The notes: a model not told the origin generated them from the sequence alone. Shown: positions 1 to 9,148, counted from the stretch's first letter. The stretch is DNA of 55,755 nt from Treponema sp. (GCA_017464425.1 JAFUDX010000026.1:1-55755), one strand, 5' to 3'. Numbers and translations: made by a program.

Positions 1-435
1 CACGCTGAAATCCATGAACATAATCTGGTAAACATGCGGGAGCAGCGCGTACTGGTCGCCCGAAGTAAGCGCATTGTGCGTGAGAGACGCCGCGTAATAA
101 ATCGAGCGTTTGATTTGGTCGTCCTGGTACATGGAATTCTGAATCTCCACATCGACTTCGCTCCCGTCGTCAAGCCTGCAGTGGATGTCGAGGCGCGGGA
201 ATTTGCCGTCCGTTCGGGTGGGCAGGATTTCGGGGTTGAGCACCTTTGTTTCCGTCACGGTGCGACCGATTACCGCCGAGAGCATCTTGCGCCTGCAATA
301 CGCGGATTCCTCGCACTCCTTTGAGAAGAACGACTTGAACACGATGTCATTTTTGAGATTAAGAATCCTGCCCTGCGCGACTGCCTCAGCCGCCATTTCT
401 TTGATTTCCTCGTCGATGATAATCTGATACTTCAT
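1..435 (-). CDS. Rpn family recombination-promoting nuclease / PD-(D/E)XK transposase-like protein (N-terminal part, runs off left edge)
   Basis: 145 codons are visible and the 3' part lies outside the window. The ATG at 433-435 is preceded by a strong AGGAGG (440-445 on the plus strand), which fixes the start. The N-terminal half has the family's hydrophobic D-x-x-F-K-x-x-F motif near residues 30-36. It also has a PD-(D/E)XK core: R-L-D-I with D83, then D-V-E-I-Q with E97 and Q99. Known members (Rpn/PDDEXK_2) are DNA endonucleases that stimulate RecA-independent recombination and occur in many copies in Treponema and other gut bacteria. A second member and a fragment lie at the other end of this window. 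No inverted repeats bounding it as an insertion sequence can be seen. Family assignment is fairly sure; whether it is active cannot be told from half a gene. Confidence 0.85.
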   Translation of the reverse strand, partial: MKYQIIIDEEIKEMAAEAVAQGRILNLKNDIVFKSFFSKECEESAYCRRKMLSAVIGRTVTETKVLNPEILPTRTDGKFPRLDIHCRLDDGSEVDVEIQNSMYQDDQIKRSIYYAASLTHNALTSGDQYALLPHVYQIMFMDFSV

Positions 436-549
436 ATTGCCTCCTGAATAAGTGAGTTTTCGGAACCTTATTTTTCCTCACCTATTTATAGGCAAAATTT
501 TTGCAGTTTCGGCAACGCGCGGGGAATTTTTTTGAAAAAAATTTAAAAC

Positions 550-667
550 GCCACTTCGGTGGCAGCCGGAGACCAGACCGTGGATTTTTCCTCATGAAGC
601 GGTCTGGTTATACCCATAGTACAGGTCCCCTGTTTTTACCTGTGCTATGGGGTTCCGGCTTTTTTTT
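550..667 (+). ncRNA. Candidate structured RNA: UUCG hairpin plus three-way junction ending in a U-tract
   Basis: This lies in the 331-bp gap between the nuclease and murD. Hairpin A is GCCAC-TTCG-GTGGC (550-563), a classic cUUCGg tetraloop. P1 (564-570 with 654-660, 7 bp, no mismatch) closes a junction. P1 encloses P2 (572-580 with 600-608, 9 bp, 19-nt loop) and P3 (613-626 with 638-651, 14 pairs including one G-U at 620:644). P1 is followed at once by T660-T667, so it also works as an intrinsic terminator. The single non-Watson-Crick pair is G-U on the plus strand but A-C on the minus strand, which favours the plus strand. murD has its own promoter downstream, so this looks like a stand-alone or attenuated transcript. 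I do not recognise it as 6S, SRP, tmRNA, RNase P or a common riboswitch. No clear promoter is seen upstream. The structure is observed; the function is unknown. Confidence 0.55.
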
Positions 668-710
668 ATTCGGCATAATCATCAGAGAAAATAACTGAAA
701 TCTGAAATAT

Positions 711-738
711 TTGCCTTTTATGAATTCTCGTTTATAAT
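711..738 (+). promoter_or_regulatory. Sigma-70-type promoter of murD
   Basis: TTGCCT (711-716), a 16-bp spacer and TATAAT (733-738). A second TATAAT follows directly at 739-744. The AAGGAG ribosome site and ATG at 767 lie downstream, giving a leader of about 20-25 nt. Confidence 0.7.
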
Positions 739-766
739 TATAATAGAAGAAAAAGGAGAATCCGCT

Positions 767-2335
767 ATGTCCGAAGAACTCAAACCGCCCGCAATTCATT
801 TTTACCCCGCTGGCTGCTATTTCAAATCGATTGATGACATTGCAGGAAAGCGCGTCACCGTCATGGGCTTAGGCTTGAATGGCGGCGGAGAAGCAACTGT
901 GCGTTTTTTGCTCTCACACGGCGCATTCGTAATCGCGACCGACATGAAAAGCGAAGCGGACTTGCAGACTACGGTTGATTCTTTGAACAACGACGAGACT
1001 TTGGACAAATCCCGCCTCACATACCGCTTGGGCGAGCACCGCATCGAAGATTTTGAAAGTGCGGACTGCGTAATCAAAAATCCCGGCGTAAAGTACGACG
1101 GAAACAAATTCCTCGCGGCGGCAAAAAACATCGAGACGGACATTTCGCTTTTCCTCAGCTTTTCAAAAGCCCCGATTATCGCCGTCACGGGGAGCAAAGG
1201 AAAGTCCTCAACCGTGAGCGCGATTTACTACGGACTCAGGCAATCGGGCTTCAACGCATTTTTAGGCGGAAACATCACGGTCTCGCCGCTCACTTTTTTA
1301 GACCAAACTGACGAAACAACGCCCGTCGTTCTGGAGCTTTCAAGCTGGCAGCTCGCCGATTTGCGCGGACGAAGGCTTTTAAAGCCGAAAGTCTCAATCA
1401 TCACGAAAATCATTCCCGACCATCAGAATTTCTACCATTCAATGCTCGCCTATGTAAACGACAAAAAACTCATTTACGCTGACCAGAGCAAAAAAGACTT
1501 TGCGATTTTCGACTTTGACTCAGACCCTGCTGCAGACGGCGGAACGCTCATCGAAAACTGGGGCGATGTGTTCGCCAAAGAGTGCAAGGCAACGATTCTC
1601 CGTTACAGCAAAAAACCGCTCCCCGAAGGAGTGCTCGGCGTGTGGCAGGACAAAAAAGGGCGCGGACAGGCTCGCCTTTCCACAAAGATTTTGGACTCAC
1701 TCCCACAAGATTACGAAAAAACGACTGAAACCGTGCTCAAAGATTTAATCGTTCCTGGAAAGCACATGCGGGCGAATGTGCTGAATGCCGCCCTCGTCCT
1801 CAGAATTATGGGCGTGTCACCAGAGCGAATCATCGAAGTTTTGGGAAGATGGAACGGAATCGAGCACCGCCTTGAATTCTTCCATGAGTGCAAAATCGGA
1901 AAGACGACTTACCGCTTCTACAACGACTCAGCCGCCACCGTGCCCGAAGCCGCCGCCGAAGCCACGCAAGCGTTCGGAAAGCCGGTCTATTTTCTCACGG
2001 GCGGCACGGACAAAGGCTTGGATTTGTCTCCGATTGCGGCGGGAATCTGTGAGAACGGCAAAAATATCGTTCCCCGCGCCGTGTACCTGCTCGAAGGAAG
2101 CGCGACCGACAAAATGATTGCCGACTTCAAAGCCGAAGGAATCCCGTACAAAGGCGTTTTTGCCTCGATTGACGACATGCTCGCCGCCCTCAAAAGCGAT
2201 TTGGAAAATGCGGCTGATTCAAAAGACGCACAAATCGTGGTGTTCTCGCCCGGCGCAACGAGCTTCGGCATGTTCAAGAACGAATTCGACCGCGGAAACC
2301 AGTTCAAGTCGAAAGTAAAGCAGGTGTTCGCCTAA
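767..2335 (+). CDS. murD: UDP-N-acetylmuramoyl-L-alanine--D-glutamate ligase
   Basis: MurD adds D-glutamate to UDP-MurNAc-L-Ala in the cytoplasm, using ATP, during peptidoglycan precursor synthesis. The N-terminal nucleotide-sugar domain has a Rossmann-type V-M-G-L-G motif (residues 32-36). The central ATPase domain has the Mur-ligase P-loop T-G-S-K-G-K-S-S (141-148). The C-terminal ligase domain has N-G-I-E-H-R, Y-N-D-S-A-A-T and the terminal S-P-G-A-T-S-F-G-M-F block. At 522 residues it is longer than the usual 440-460; the extra length is partly between the P-loop and C-terminal domains. The start is supported by AAAAGGAG upstream. No other mur gene is adjacent, so this is a stand-alone cell-wall gene. 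Confidence 0.93.
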   Translation: MSEELKPPAIHFYPAGCYFKSIDDIAGKRVTVMGLGLNGGGEATVRFLLSHGAFVIATDMKSEADLQTTVDSLNNDETLDKSRLTYRLGEHRIEDFESADCVIKNPGVKYDGNKFLAAAKNIETDISLFLSFSKAPIIAVTGSKGKSSTVSAIYYGLRQSGFNAFLGGNITVSPLTFLDQTDETTPVVLELSSWQLADLRGRRLLKPKVSIITKIIPDHQNFYHSMLAYVNDKKLIYADQSKKDFAIFDFDSDPAADGGTLIENWGDVFAKECKATILRYSKKPLPEGVLGVWQDKKGRGQARLSTKILDSLPQDYEKTTETVLKDLIVPGKHMRANVLNAALVLRIMGVSPERIIEVLGRWNGIEHRLEFFHECKIGKTTYRFYNDSAATVPEAAAEATQAFGKPVYFLTGGTDKGLDLSPIAAGICENGKNIVPRAVYLLEGSATDKMIADFKAEGIPYKGVFASIDDMLAALKSDLENAADSKDAQIVVFSPGATSFGMFKNEFDRGNQFKSKVKQVFA

Positions 2336-2409
2336 AATACTCCTAGACTTTTCGGCATTTTCGGCTTACAATTAGAGATAATAGAAAAAAGTTTTTTTCA
2401 GAGGATATT

Positions 2410-3480
2410 TTGTACACACGGGAAATCAAAACGCCGCCAGAAAAAATCATTCATAACGGCAAAATTGAATTCGGTACATTTCAAGGGCTTTTGCCTCGAC
2501 TCGATATTCGCGGAGTTCGTGCTCCGTTTGCGGGCTTTCCGTTTCCCACGGTAATCACTAATTTTCGGATTCAAAGTTCCATCATGTTTTTGTTCAACAT
2601 CGGCTCATTTATTGGTACGGTGGATTTCTTTGACCATAAGGTGTTTGGCTTTGCGGATGTTGTGTTTTGGAATAAAGAAACCGGGCGAAAATGCGCATAC
2701 CGCTCGTTTATGGGGCCGCGCCGCCGATTTATTCCGCACAATATGAGTACGGGTTTCTGCGCAAGTTTCAACAAAAAACGCTACATCAGAATCAGCTGGG
2801 ATCATCAGCGCGACAGACTTTCAATGATATTCAATTTAAAAGGTGATTCTTCTCGTCCGTCCGCACAAGCAGCCTTTATCGCCAGATATTCAGAGTCTCC
2901 TGTATGCGAGCTTGCCACTGTTGTTCCGGCTCCTTCAAAACGCCGTTGTTCTGCTACATATCTTGCTTCACCCAAAATTCACGGCACTATTTCACTCGAA
3001 AAAACAAAACTTTCCGAAGAATGTACTCAAGCGGATTTTGACGGTACGGCACTGTTACGAATCAACCGCGCCTATTATAATCTTCATTCAATTTCAGAAT
3101 TTATCGTGGCAAGCGGTCAGATTGACGGGAAAAAGTTCAGCTTTCAGATGTTTACTACGCAAGAAAATGCCGTAGATTCCGACAATATAAATGGGAACAT
3201 TCTCTGCGTCAATGGAATATGCACGCCTTTGCCACCCGTTACAATTACGCACCCGTTCGGTTTATCAAAAAAGTGGGTGATTCAAGATTTTGAAAATATG
3301 GTCGATTTGACTTTCACGCCTGTTTCTGATAATCGGCGTGACATTTCATTTTTTGTGATGAAAAGTCAACTTCGTACCGTTTTTGGAACTTTTGAAGGCG
3401 TAATCAAAACAAAAGACGGTGAGGACATTGTTCTTCATAATTTTGAGGGCATCGCAAAGAACCAGCTTTTGCGACTGTAG
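2410..3480 (+). CDS. DUF2804 family protein
   Basis: A 356-residue soluble protein without signal peptide or membrane segment. The start is TTG at 2410 with GAGGA about 5 nt upstream; no better ATG lies nearby. Its aromatic-rich beta-strand pattern matches my memory of DUF2804. The C-terminal part (P-V-S-D-N-R-R ... Q-L-R-T-V-F-G-T-F-E-G-V-I) resembles the family's conserved end. DUF2804 proteins have no established reaction. The gene is followed after only 8 bp by the large acidic protein at 3489, so the two are probably co-transcribed. The order DUF2804, unknown, slyX then ends at a strong terminator. Confidence 0.65.
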   Translation: MYTREIKTPPEKIIHNGKIEFGTFQGLLPRLDIRGVRAPFAGFPFPTVITNFRIQSSIMFLFNIGSFIGTVDFFDHKVFGFADVVFWNKETGRKCAYRSFMGPRRRFIPHNMSTGFCASFNKKRYIRISWDHQRDRLSMIFNLKGDSSRPSAQAAFIARYSESPVCELATVVPAPSKRRCSATYLASPKIHGTISLEKTKLSEECTQADFDGTALLRINRAYYNLHSISEFIVASGQIDGKKFSFQMFTTQENAVDSDNINGNILCVNGICTPLPPVTITHPFGLSKKWVIQDFENMVDLTFTPVSDNRRDISFFVMKSQLRTVFGTFEGVIKTKDGEDIVLHNFEGIAKNQLLRL

Positions 3481-3488
3481 GAGACAAC

Positions 3489-5501
3489 ATGGCTGACAAA
3501 CCTGAGGCAAAATGGGAACCAGGAACGCTTGACAATACGCGGCGCAATATCGGTCCTATTGATGAAGATGAAGCAAAAAAAATGATGAAAAAACTCGGTG
3601 GCGAGGTTTTTGCCGAAAAATCTGCTCCGATTGATTATTCTACGCTTCCGAAGGCACGCGAGTACTCAAAACGGGTCGTCGGGCGGTCTGCTTCAAGCGT
3701 GGCTTCGCAAACCGCAAAATCTTCACCATCTTCAATTCCTGCAGGTGGCAAAGTCGGATTCGCCACCAAAGAAAAGCCCATTCGCTACGGCACGCTTCCC
3801 GAACTCACTTCAAAAGAACGCGCTCAAATGGACCGAATCATGATGAGCGATGACTACAAAATCAAGACGAATCTCGGAATTTTCAATTTTGTCCGCAAAT
3901 TCAAAAAGAATGGAAACGAACTTGTCAGAAAAGGCTTTGTCGAATACGATTTGCAAAAACATGTCGACCATTTGCAGGAATTCATCACGACGGTCAAATC
4001 AATCATTCAGATTTCTCCCGATACCTACAAGTCTAAAATCGTTACGGCAAGCGAGGACAAATTCCGATTTTTAAAAACGGTCGGCTCGTGGACAATGAAA
4101 GACATCAAACGCTATCTCTTCGAGTTGCAGGACGCAAGCGATGTCTCTGTAGCGATGATGATTCCGTTCGTCAAAGAAGTCTACAAAAACCTCATAAAAA
4201 TCTACTATCTCGGCGAAACAAAAATTTCAAACTATTTTAAGGAAATTTACAACGATTTGGCGAAATATCCCAAATTCGACACAAAAAAGGCGCAGGTTCT
4301 CTCAAAGACGGGAATCACCGAGTGGTTTTATATTTACAGTCAGGTCATAAAAGGGCTGTATCCGCTTTTGATGCGCATGAGTTCTACAAAATTTGACTAT
4401 TTCCAAGACTTTTTCTTGGTTCAGACTTCAAATATTCTCTCGTTCCTTGAACTGACTAAATTCGATTTGCTCTTGCCGAATAAAAAAGGCGAAAAATCAC
4501 GCGAAGCGCACCCAGAGGAAAAGACCGAAGAAGAGGCAAAAAAAGAAGAGGAAGAAAAGGCTCAGAAAAAGGTTGAAGAAGAAAAAAAATCTGACCTTGT
4601 TGATGCCGGCCTCAAATTGCTGGACAATCTTTTCCCAGACGCGGGCTTTAACCGTCTCGATACAATGCCGGACATGTTCCCGTATTTCCAGCCGCTCTAT
4701 CAATTCCGAGATGGCTACAATCTTTTGGCACCGCAAAATCCGTTGCAGGTTACCGTTACGCTTCTCCGCATAACTGAAGATATTTTTCAAGGATTGCGAA
4801 ATGTGGTCTTTACCGATGACGGCGAAGAAGATACCTCTCAGAGTTCCGAAAAACTTTCAACGGTATTAAGCGAATGGTCTGTGTATCGCGAAGTGCTTTT
4901 TGAGCGAAATTATTCTGAGCAAATCACCGATTTCGTGAACAACGAATATTCTCAGGGCGATTATAAATCAACCTTGTTTGGCAAAAAAATGCTTACATCG
5001 ATTTTGTGGCAGACGAAATACAACTTTTTGCCGTACTTTGAGTTTGAGCAGCTTCTTCTTGAAAAACCGAAGAACGACAGCCAATACCGCCCGATGTGTA
5101 TCCGCGTGAGCTTCCTTCTCAGATTCTTTACTTCCCTTTCTCGCAATATTGATGCCGCAAAAGGCGAAGGCATGGTCATGGGAATCCAAAATCCGTGGGA
5201 TAAATACAAATTCGACATTCCGAATGCGATTTCCAAACGAATGGATGTGCTTTTGGGAGCAAAAAAGACGGATGGGCACGCAACGAATGCCAATCTTATC
5301 AAATATGCGCTGCTCGTTATTGCCGTGCTTGACTGGTGGGTGAACAATCCGCAAAGTCCTGCTTATTCAACTGATTCTTCAAAAATCTACCGAATCAACG
5401 AAGAAGACGGGGCTCCGGCATTCAGCGTTCCCACTCGGAACGACCAGAACAAACTTTTTGCTGAGCGAGTTAAGGCAAAGTCATTGGCCGCAAAGCAGTA
5501 G
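3489..5501 (+). CDS. Conserved hypothetical protein with acidic/lysine coiled-coil linker
   Basis: 670 residues. The start ATG has GGAG 6-7 nt upstream and lies 8 bp after the DUF2804 stop. There is no signal peptide and no membrane segment, so it is probably cytoplasmic. The first 110 residues are low-complexity and rich in S, A and P. Residues about 120-330 are mainly helical. Residues about 335-370 are a highly charged E/K tract likely to form a coiled coil, followed by a second helical region to the C-terminus. I do not recognise a catalytic motif. The architecture and location resemble spirochete-specific conserved proteins, and I assign no function. Confidence 0.75.
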   Translation: MADKPEAKWEPGTLDNTRRNIGPIDEDEAKKMMKKLGGEVFAEKSAPIDYSTLPKAREYSKRVVGRSASSVASQTAKSSPSSIPAGGKVGFATKEKPIRYGTLPELTSKERAQMDRIMMSDDYKIKTNLGIFNFVRKFKKNGNELVRKGFVEYDLQKHVDHLQEFITTVKSIIQISPDTYKSKIVTASEDKFRFLKTVGSWTMKDIKRYLFELQDASDVSVAMMIPFVKEVYKNLIKIYYLGETKISNYFKEIYNDLAKYPKFDTKKAQVLSKTGITEWFYIYSQVIKGLYPLLMRMSSTKFDYFQDFFLVQTSNILSFLELTKFDLLLPNKKGEKSREAHPEEKTEEEAKKEEEEKAQKKVEEEKKSDLVDAGLKLLDNLFPDAGFNRLDTMPDMFPYFQPLYQFRDGYNLLAPQNPLQVTVTLLRITEDIFQGLRNVVFTDDGEEDTSQSSEKLSTVLSEWSVYREVLFERNYSEQITDFVNNEYSQGDYKSTLFGKKMLTSILWQTKYNFLPYFEFEQLLLEKPKNDSQYRPMCIRVSFLLRFFTSLSRNIDAAKGEGMVMGIQNPWDKYKFDIPNAISKRMDVLLGAKKTDGHATNANLIKYALLVIAVLDWWVNNPQSPAYSTDSSKIYRINEEDGAPAFSVPTRNDQNKLFAERVKAKSLAAKQ

Positions 5502-5519
5502 CAGTTAAAAGTAAAAAAA

Positions 5520-5741
5520 ATGGAACAGAAAGAAACCGATACCACGATAGAAGAAAAATTCATTGCGTTGGAAACAAAAATCGCGTATATGGACGATTTT
5601 ATTGCAAAATTGCAAGAAGAAACGCTTGAAAACCAAAAAATGATTAGAATTTTGCGGGAAGAAAACCAGATTTTGGCGGGACGGGTCCAGGATTTATCAG
5701 AAAATCTAGAAATCCCGAACCGAAAACCGCCGCATTATTAA
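5520..5741 (+). CDS. slyX: SlyX family protein
   Basis: 73 residues forming one long heptad-patterned helix (about residues 9-62). The diagnostic C-terminal P-P-H-Y closes the protein, as in SlyX from many bacteria. SlyX is a small coiled-coil protein of unknown function, sometimes found near slyD/fkpA in proteobacteria. Here it follows the acidic 670-residue protein by 18 bp and is the last gene before a bidirectional terminator. No clear Shine-Dalgarno sequence precedes the ATG, only an A-rich stretch, so translation may depend on upstream ribosomes. Confidence 0.85.
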   Translation: MEQKETDTTIEEKFIALETKIAYMDDFIAKLQEETLENQKMIRILREENQILAGRVQDLSENLEIPNRKPPHY

Positions 5742-5745
5742 ACAG

Positions 5746-5776
5746 AAAAGGGGAAGCAAAACGCTTCCCCTTTTTT
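5746..5776 (+). terminator. Bidirectional intrinsic terminator between slyX and the chemoreceptor
   Basis: GGGGAAGC (5750-5757), a 5-nt loop and GCTTCCCC (5763-5770), followed by six T and preceded by four A. It can therefore end both the plus-strand slyX transcript and the convergent minus-strand chemoreceptor transcript. Confidence 0.9.
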
Positions 5777-5790
5777 ATGCTGGTATTGGT

Positions 5791-7893
5791 TTACACTTTG
5801 AACAAGTCGATTTGGCTGCCAATCTTTCCGATTGCGTCTTGGACTTGGCTTGAAATGTTCGCGAGGCTTGCGCCCGTTTCGTTGATTTTGCGCGCACCGC
5901 TAGACATTTCGTCCATGCTGCCCTTCATTTCGAGCGTAGCCGACTGCAAATTCTGAACTTCTTCAAGAATCATCTTGTTACCGTTTGACATTTCAACGGA
6001 AGCCGATTTAACTTCCTGCGTGCTGTCGTTCATCGTTTTGAGCGCGTCGGTAATCTGCTGTGAACCTTGATTCTGCTCTTCCATAGCGGCTTTAATCTGC
6101 ATAACGAGTTGGTCTGTTTCCTGAATTTTCTGAGAAACCACACCGAATGAACGGCTTGACTCGTTTGAAGCCGCAACGACTTCGCCGATAGAGGCTTTAA
6201 TTTTGGTAAGCTGCTCGCCGATTGTCTTTGACTGTGCGCTTGAAGTTTCTGAAAGTTTTCGGATTTCGTCCGCAACGACCGCGAAGCCCTTTCCTGCTTC
6301 GCCCGCGTGCGCCGCTTCGATTGCCGCGTTCATAGCGAGCAAGTTCGTCTGCTCTGCGATACTTGAAATTGCCGTGTTCGCGTCTTGGAGCATTTCGCTC
6401 TGAGTTTCAATCTGCTGAATTCGTTCGTTGACATCATTCTGCATTTTGAATCCCATATTCGCATTTGATTCAAGTTCCTGGAATGATGAAGCCATTTTTT
6501 CGACCGAGTGATTGACCGAAGAAATATTTCCAATCATCTCTTCGACTGCCGCACTTGCCTGTGAAACGCCCGAAGACTGATGTTCAATCATTTGGTTCAA
6601 AGAATCGATGTTTGCTGAAATCTCATCGACCGCGCCCGCCGTCTGCTGAACGCTCTGGTTCTGCGTGGTAATCTGATGAGAAATGCTGTCGATGTTTGCG
6701 ATAATCTGCGTGATTGCGCTTGCCGTGTCCTGTGTGCTTGCGCTCATGCTTTCGCCCGAAACTGCAAGCTCGTCTTTTGAGCGTTTTGTTTCGCCAATAA
6801 TCGTTTGCAATTTATCACAGAATGCGTTGAAGTTGATGACCAAATCACCGATTTCGTCAAGAACACGCAAAGTAACGCGCTTGGTCAAATCTGCCTCGCC
6901 CGTTGCCATTTCGCGGAGTTGCTTAGTGACATTTTCGATTCGCCACATGAGCCAGTGGATGAATCGGAAGCTTATGAACATAAGGATAAGCGCGAGAACA
7001 ACCGCCACAGGAACGACGATTTTGAGCGTGGTGTATTTAATCGCTTCGATTTTCTCAAGTGATTTTGCGATAAAGAGCATACCTGTAACTTTTCCGTCGT
7101 CATTTGAGAGTGGCGCGTAAACAGAGTAGTAATCTTTGCCCTTGATTTTATTTTCACCTTTGTATGTTCCGCCTTGATTTAAAACCAAGTCAAGAATAGT
7201 TTTGTTTGCAAGCGTTGTTCCAACCACACCTTCTAGAGAAGAGTCAATTCGGGTGTCGCCCTGAAAGATGGTACATTCAGTGTCGTATGCCGTTTTCATA
7301 AGGCTGACAAAATCGCCGTCTGTAAAATCGTAGGCAAAGAGCGTTGCTCCGACGACATCACCATCTTTTTTGATTGGATATGCGTAAACCTGACAGTAAT
7401 TTGAGTTGTAGCTTTCGTATGCGTAGCCGATTGTTCCCGTAAGTGCTTTGCTTACGGCATGGCTTGAAGAAACATTCTGCCCGGCTCCAGGCCCGTTTTC
7501 GCCAGCTGCAAGGATAGTTCCGTTTGTATCGGTGAAAGCCATATACGCATAGTCTAATTCACCACCATAATAGGAAATAATTTGTTCAAGAGTATCGGTG
7601 TCATTTTCTGAAACCGCATCGATAACATCTTCACGGTTGGCAGTGGTTGCCGCATATCCTTTGAGCGTAAGAAGCCAATCGAGCATAACACGCAATGCCC
7701 CGTCCGCCGAATGCTGAAGCTGCACTTCCGTTGCCTCAATCTGATTCTTGTCAAAAACCGTAAGACTGACCGTTGCAACAAGGACGCTACTCACAACAAT
7801 TACCGCACCAATCAATGCGATAAGTTTTGTCTGAATTTGAATGTCCCGTGCGTTTGGGTCAACAGGTCTGTTATTTTCGATTTTACTTGCCAT
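5791..7893 (-). CDS. Methyl-accepting chemotaxis protein
   Basis: 700 residues. A first membrane helix (about 24-48) is followed by a 240-residue Cache-type extracytoplasmic sensor domain. A second membrane helix (about 290-315) leads to HAMP (about 316-370) and a long cytoplasmic coiled coil. The signalling tip is clear: [15 protein letters not shown] near residues 520-540, then [14 protein letters not shown]. It should activate CheA/CheW at the pole and steer periplasmic flagella; the ligand is unknown. No CheR/CheB docking pentapeptide is present at the C-terminus. GAGGT precedes the ATG. It diverges from flaB, and both have sigma-28-like promoters, so motility and sensing are likely co-regulated. 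Confidence 0.95.
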   Translation of the reverse strand: MASKIENNRPVDPNARDIQIQTKLIALIGAVIVVSSVLVATVSLTVFDKNQIEATEVQLQHSADGALRVMLDWLLTLKGYAATTANREDVIDAVSENDTDTLEQIISYYGGELDYAYMAFTDTNGTILAAGENGPGAGQNVSSSHAVSKALTGTIGYAYESYNSNYCQVYAYPIKKDGDVVGATLFAYDFTDGDFVSLMKTAYDTECTIFQGDTRIDSSLEGVVGTTLANKTILDLVLNQGGTYKGENKIKGKDYYSVYAPLSNDDGKVTGMLFIAKSLEKIEAIKYTTLKIVVPVAVVLALILMFISFRFIHWLMWRIENVTKQLREMATGEADLTKRVTLRVLDEIGDLVINFNAFCDKLQTIIGETKRSKDELAVSGESMSASTQDTASAITQIIANIDSISHQITTQNQSVQQTAGAVDEISANIDSLNQMIEHQSSGVSQASAAVEEMIGNISSVNHSVEKMASSFQELESNANMGFKMQNDVNERIQQIETQSEMLQDANTAISSIAEQTNLLAMNAAIEAAHAGEAGKGFAVVADEIRKLSETSSAQSKTIGEQLTKIKASIGEVVAASNESSRSFGVVSQKIQETDQLVMQIKAAMEEQNQGSQQITDALKTMNDSTQEVKSASVEMSNGNKMILEEVQNLQSATLEMKGSMDEMSSGARKINETGASLANISSQVQDAIGKIGSQIDLFKV

Positions 7894-7932
7894 GTAGTAC
7901 CTCGAAGTTTGAATAAATTAATCTTACTTAAA

Positions 7933-7958
7933 TTATCGTTGAAAATTACTAATTTGTA
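7933..7958 (-). promoter_or_regulatory. Possible sigma-28-like promoter of the chemoreceptor
   Basis: On the minus strand TACAAATT is followed by a 10-bp spacer and AACGATAA, which resembles the FliA -10 GCCGATAA at 6 of 8 positions. The leader to the ATG would be about 35 nt. The -35 match is only moderate. Confidence 0.4.
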
Positions 7959-8035
7959 AAGGAAAAAGAATTATAGAATTATATGGAAAGAAATCAAAAA
8001 TTTAAAAAAAATTCAAAATTTTTGAAAATTTTTCT

Positions 8036-8061
8036 TAAGTTTATTTTTCAATCTCCGAAAC
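8036..8061 (+). promoter_or_regulatory. Sigma-28 (FliA-type) promoter of flaB
   Basis: TAAGTTT (8036-8042), an 11-bp spacer and TCCGAAAC (8054-8061) match the sigma-28 pattern TAAAGTTT-N11-GCCGATAA. The predicted leader is about 110 nt, unusually long, and contains the hairpin at 8114-8138. Confidence 0.6.
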
Positions 8062-8113
8062 TATAACTGTAGGGCACAAATCCAATGGGTGGGCGCCCAA
8101 AAAAACAAAGGCA

Positions 8114-8138
8114 ACAGGTTTCATCACTGAAGACCTGT
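8114..8138 (+). promoter_or_regulatory. Leader hairpin in flaB 5' UTR
   Basis: ACAGGTTTCA (8114-8123) pairs with TGAA plus ACCTGT (8128-8138) with one bulged G and a 4-nt loop TCAC. It sits 26 nt upstream of the AAGGAG ribosome site. It may stabilise the abundant flagellin mRNA or serve as a regulator contact; this is inference. Confidence 0.5.
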
Positions 8139-8176
8139 CGTTAAAAACCAGATAGTTAATATAAGGAGATAAAACT

Positions 8177-9037
8177 ATGGTTATTAATCACAACATGAGT
8201 GCAATGTTTGCACAGCGATCAACAGGTCTCACTGAGTTGTACAATCAGAAGAACATGGAAAAACTTTCTTCTGGTATGAAAATCAACCGTGCTGGTGACG
8301 ACGCTTCTGGTCTCGCAGTTTCTGAGAAAATGCGTGCTCAGATTCGTGGTATGAACAAGGCTTCTGAGAACGCTCAGAACGCAATTTCGTTCATCCAGAC
8401 AACTGAGGGCTACCTTCAAGAAACAACTGACATCGTTCAGCGAATCCGCGAACTTGCAGTTCAGTCATCTAACGGTATCTACACGGACGAAGACCGAATG
8501 CAAATTCAGGTTGAAGTTTCTGCTCTCGTTGCAGAAGTTGACCGAATCGCTTCACAGGCCCAGTTCAACGGTATGAACCTCTTGACTGGTCGCTTCGCTC
8601 GCTCAACTGGCGAGAACTCAGTCACCGCTTCTATGTGGTTCCATGTTGGTGCTAATATGGATCAGCGCGTTCAGGCTTTCATCGGCACAATGACTGCTGG
8701 TGCTCTCGGACTCCGCAATGTCGGAAACGAAGAGATTATGACTCTCGAAACTCCGGAAGATGCTAACCGCGCAATCGGAACTTTGGACGAAGCTCTCAAA
8801 AAGATTAACAAACAGCGCGCTGACTTGGGTGCTTACCAGAACCGCCTCGAGAAGACAATCGTCGGACTCGACATCGGTGCTGAGAACCTCCAGGCATCTG
8901 AATCACGAATCCGCGACACGGATATGGCTAAGGAAATGGTCGACTTCACGAAGAACCAGGTCCTCCAGCAGGCAGGAACAGCTATGATTGCTCAGGCAAA
9001 CCAGCAGTCACAGTCAGTCCTGAGCTTGCTTCGATAA
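8177..9037 (+). CDS. flaB: Flagellin FlaB, periplasmic flagellar filament core
   Basis: 286 residues, the usual spirochete FlaB length. The N-terminus [14 protein letters not shown] and the block [18 protein letters not shown] are characteristic. The C-terminal helix ends [13 protein letters not shown], as in other FlaBs. Both ends form the D0/D1 coiled coils and the variable middle is short. FlaB subunits are exported by the flagellar type III system and build the filament core that runs in the periplasm. Codon use is restricted (GCT, CTC, CGT/CGC, AAG), as expected for high expression. A strong TAAGGAG site, sigma-28 promoter and own terminator make it monocistronic. Which paralogue (FlaB1, 2 or 3) cannot be decided here. 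Confidence 0.97.
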   Translation: MVINHNMSAMFAQRSTGLTELYNQKNMEKLSSGMKINRAGDDASGLAVSEKMRAQIRGMNKASENAQNAISFIQTTEGYLQETTDIVQRIRELAVQSSNGIYTDEDRMQIQVEVSALVAEVDRIASQAQFNGMNLLTGRFARSTGENSVTASMWFHVGANMDQRVQAFIGTMTAGALGLRNVGNEEIMTLETPEDANRAIGTLDEALKKINKQRADLGAYQNRLEKTIVGLDIGAENLQASESRIRDTDMAKEMVDFTKNQVLQQAGTAMIAQANQQSQSVLSLLR

Positions 9038-9051
9038 GCCAGAAGATGAAA

Positions 9052-9084
9052 GCCAGTCATTCTGAACTTGTTTCAGAATCTGGC
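9052..9084. repeat. Dispersed palindromic element (flaB 3' UTR copy)
   Basis: GCCAG..ATTCTGAA (9059-9066), loop CTTGT, TTCAGAAT (9072-9079)..CTGGC. It shares the GTCATT-stem-CTTG-stem-AATCT layout with copies at 26281, 44916, 46446 and 53710. It lies between the flaB stop and its terminator, so it is transcribed with flagellin. Confidence 0.6.
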
Positions 9085-9092
9085 AATAAAAA

Positions 9093-9128
9093 GCCGCTCT
9101 GCAATAAGGAGCGGCCTTTTTGTTTTTT
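9093..9128 (+). terminator. Intrinsic terminator of flaB
   Basis: GCCGCTC (9093-9099), a 9-nt loop, GAGCGGC (9109-9115), then TTTTTGTTTTTT. Confidence 0.9.
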
Positions 9129-9148
9129 AAACTGTTTTCTTATTTGTA

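Noticed and set aside
550..667. 6S RNA, SRP RNA, tmRNA, RNase P RNA or a c-di-GMP/TPP/cobalamin riboswitch
   Set aside because: None of the conserved core sequences of these classes can be found in the element, and its small three-way junction does not match their folds.
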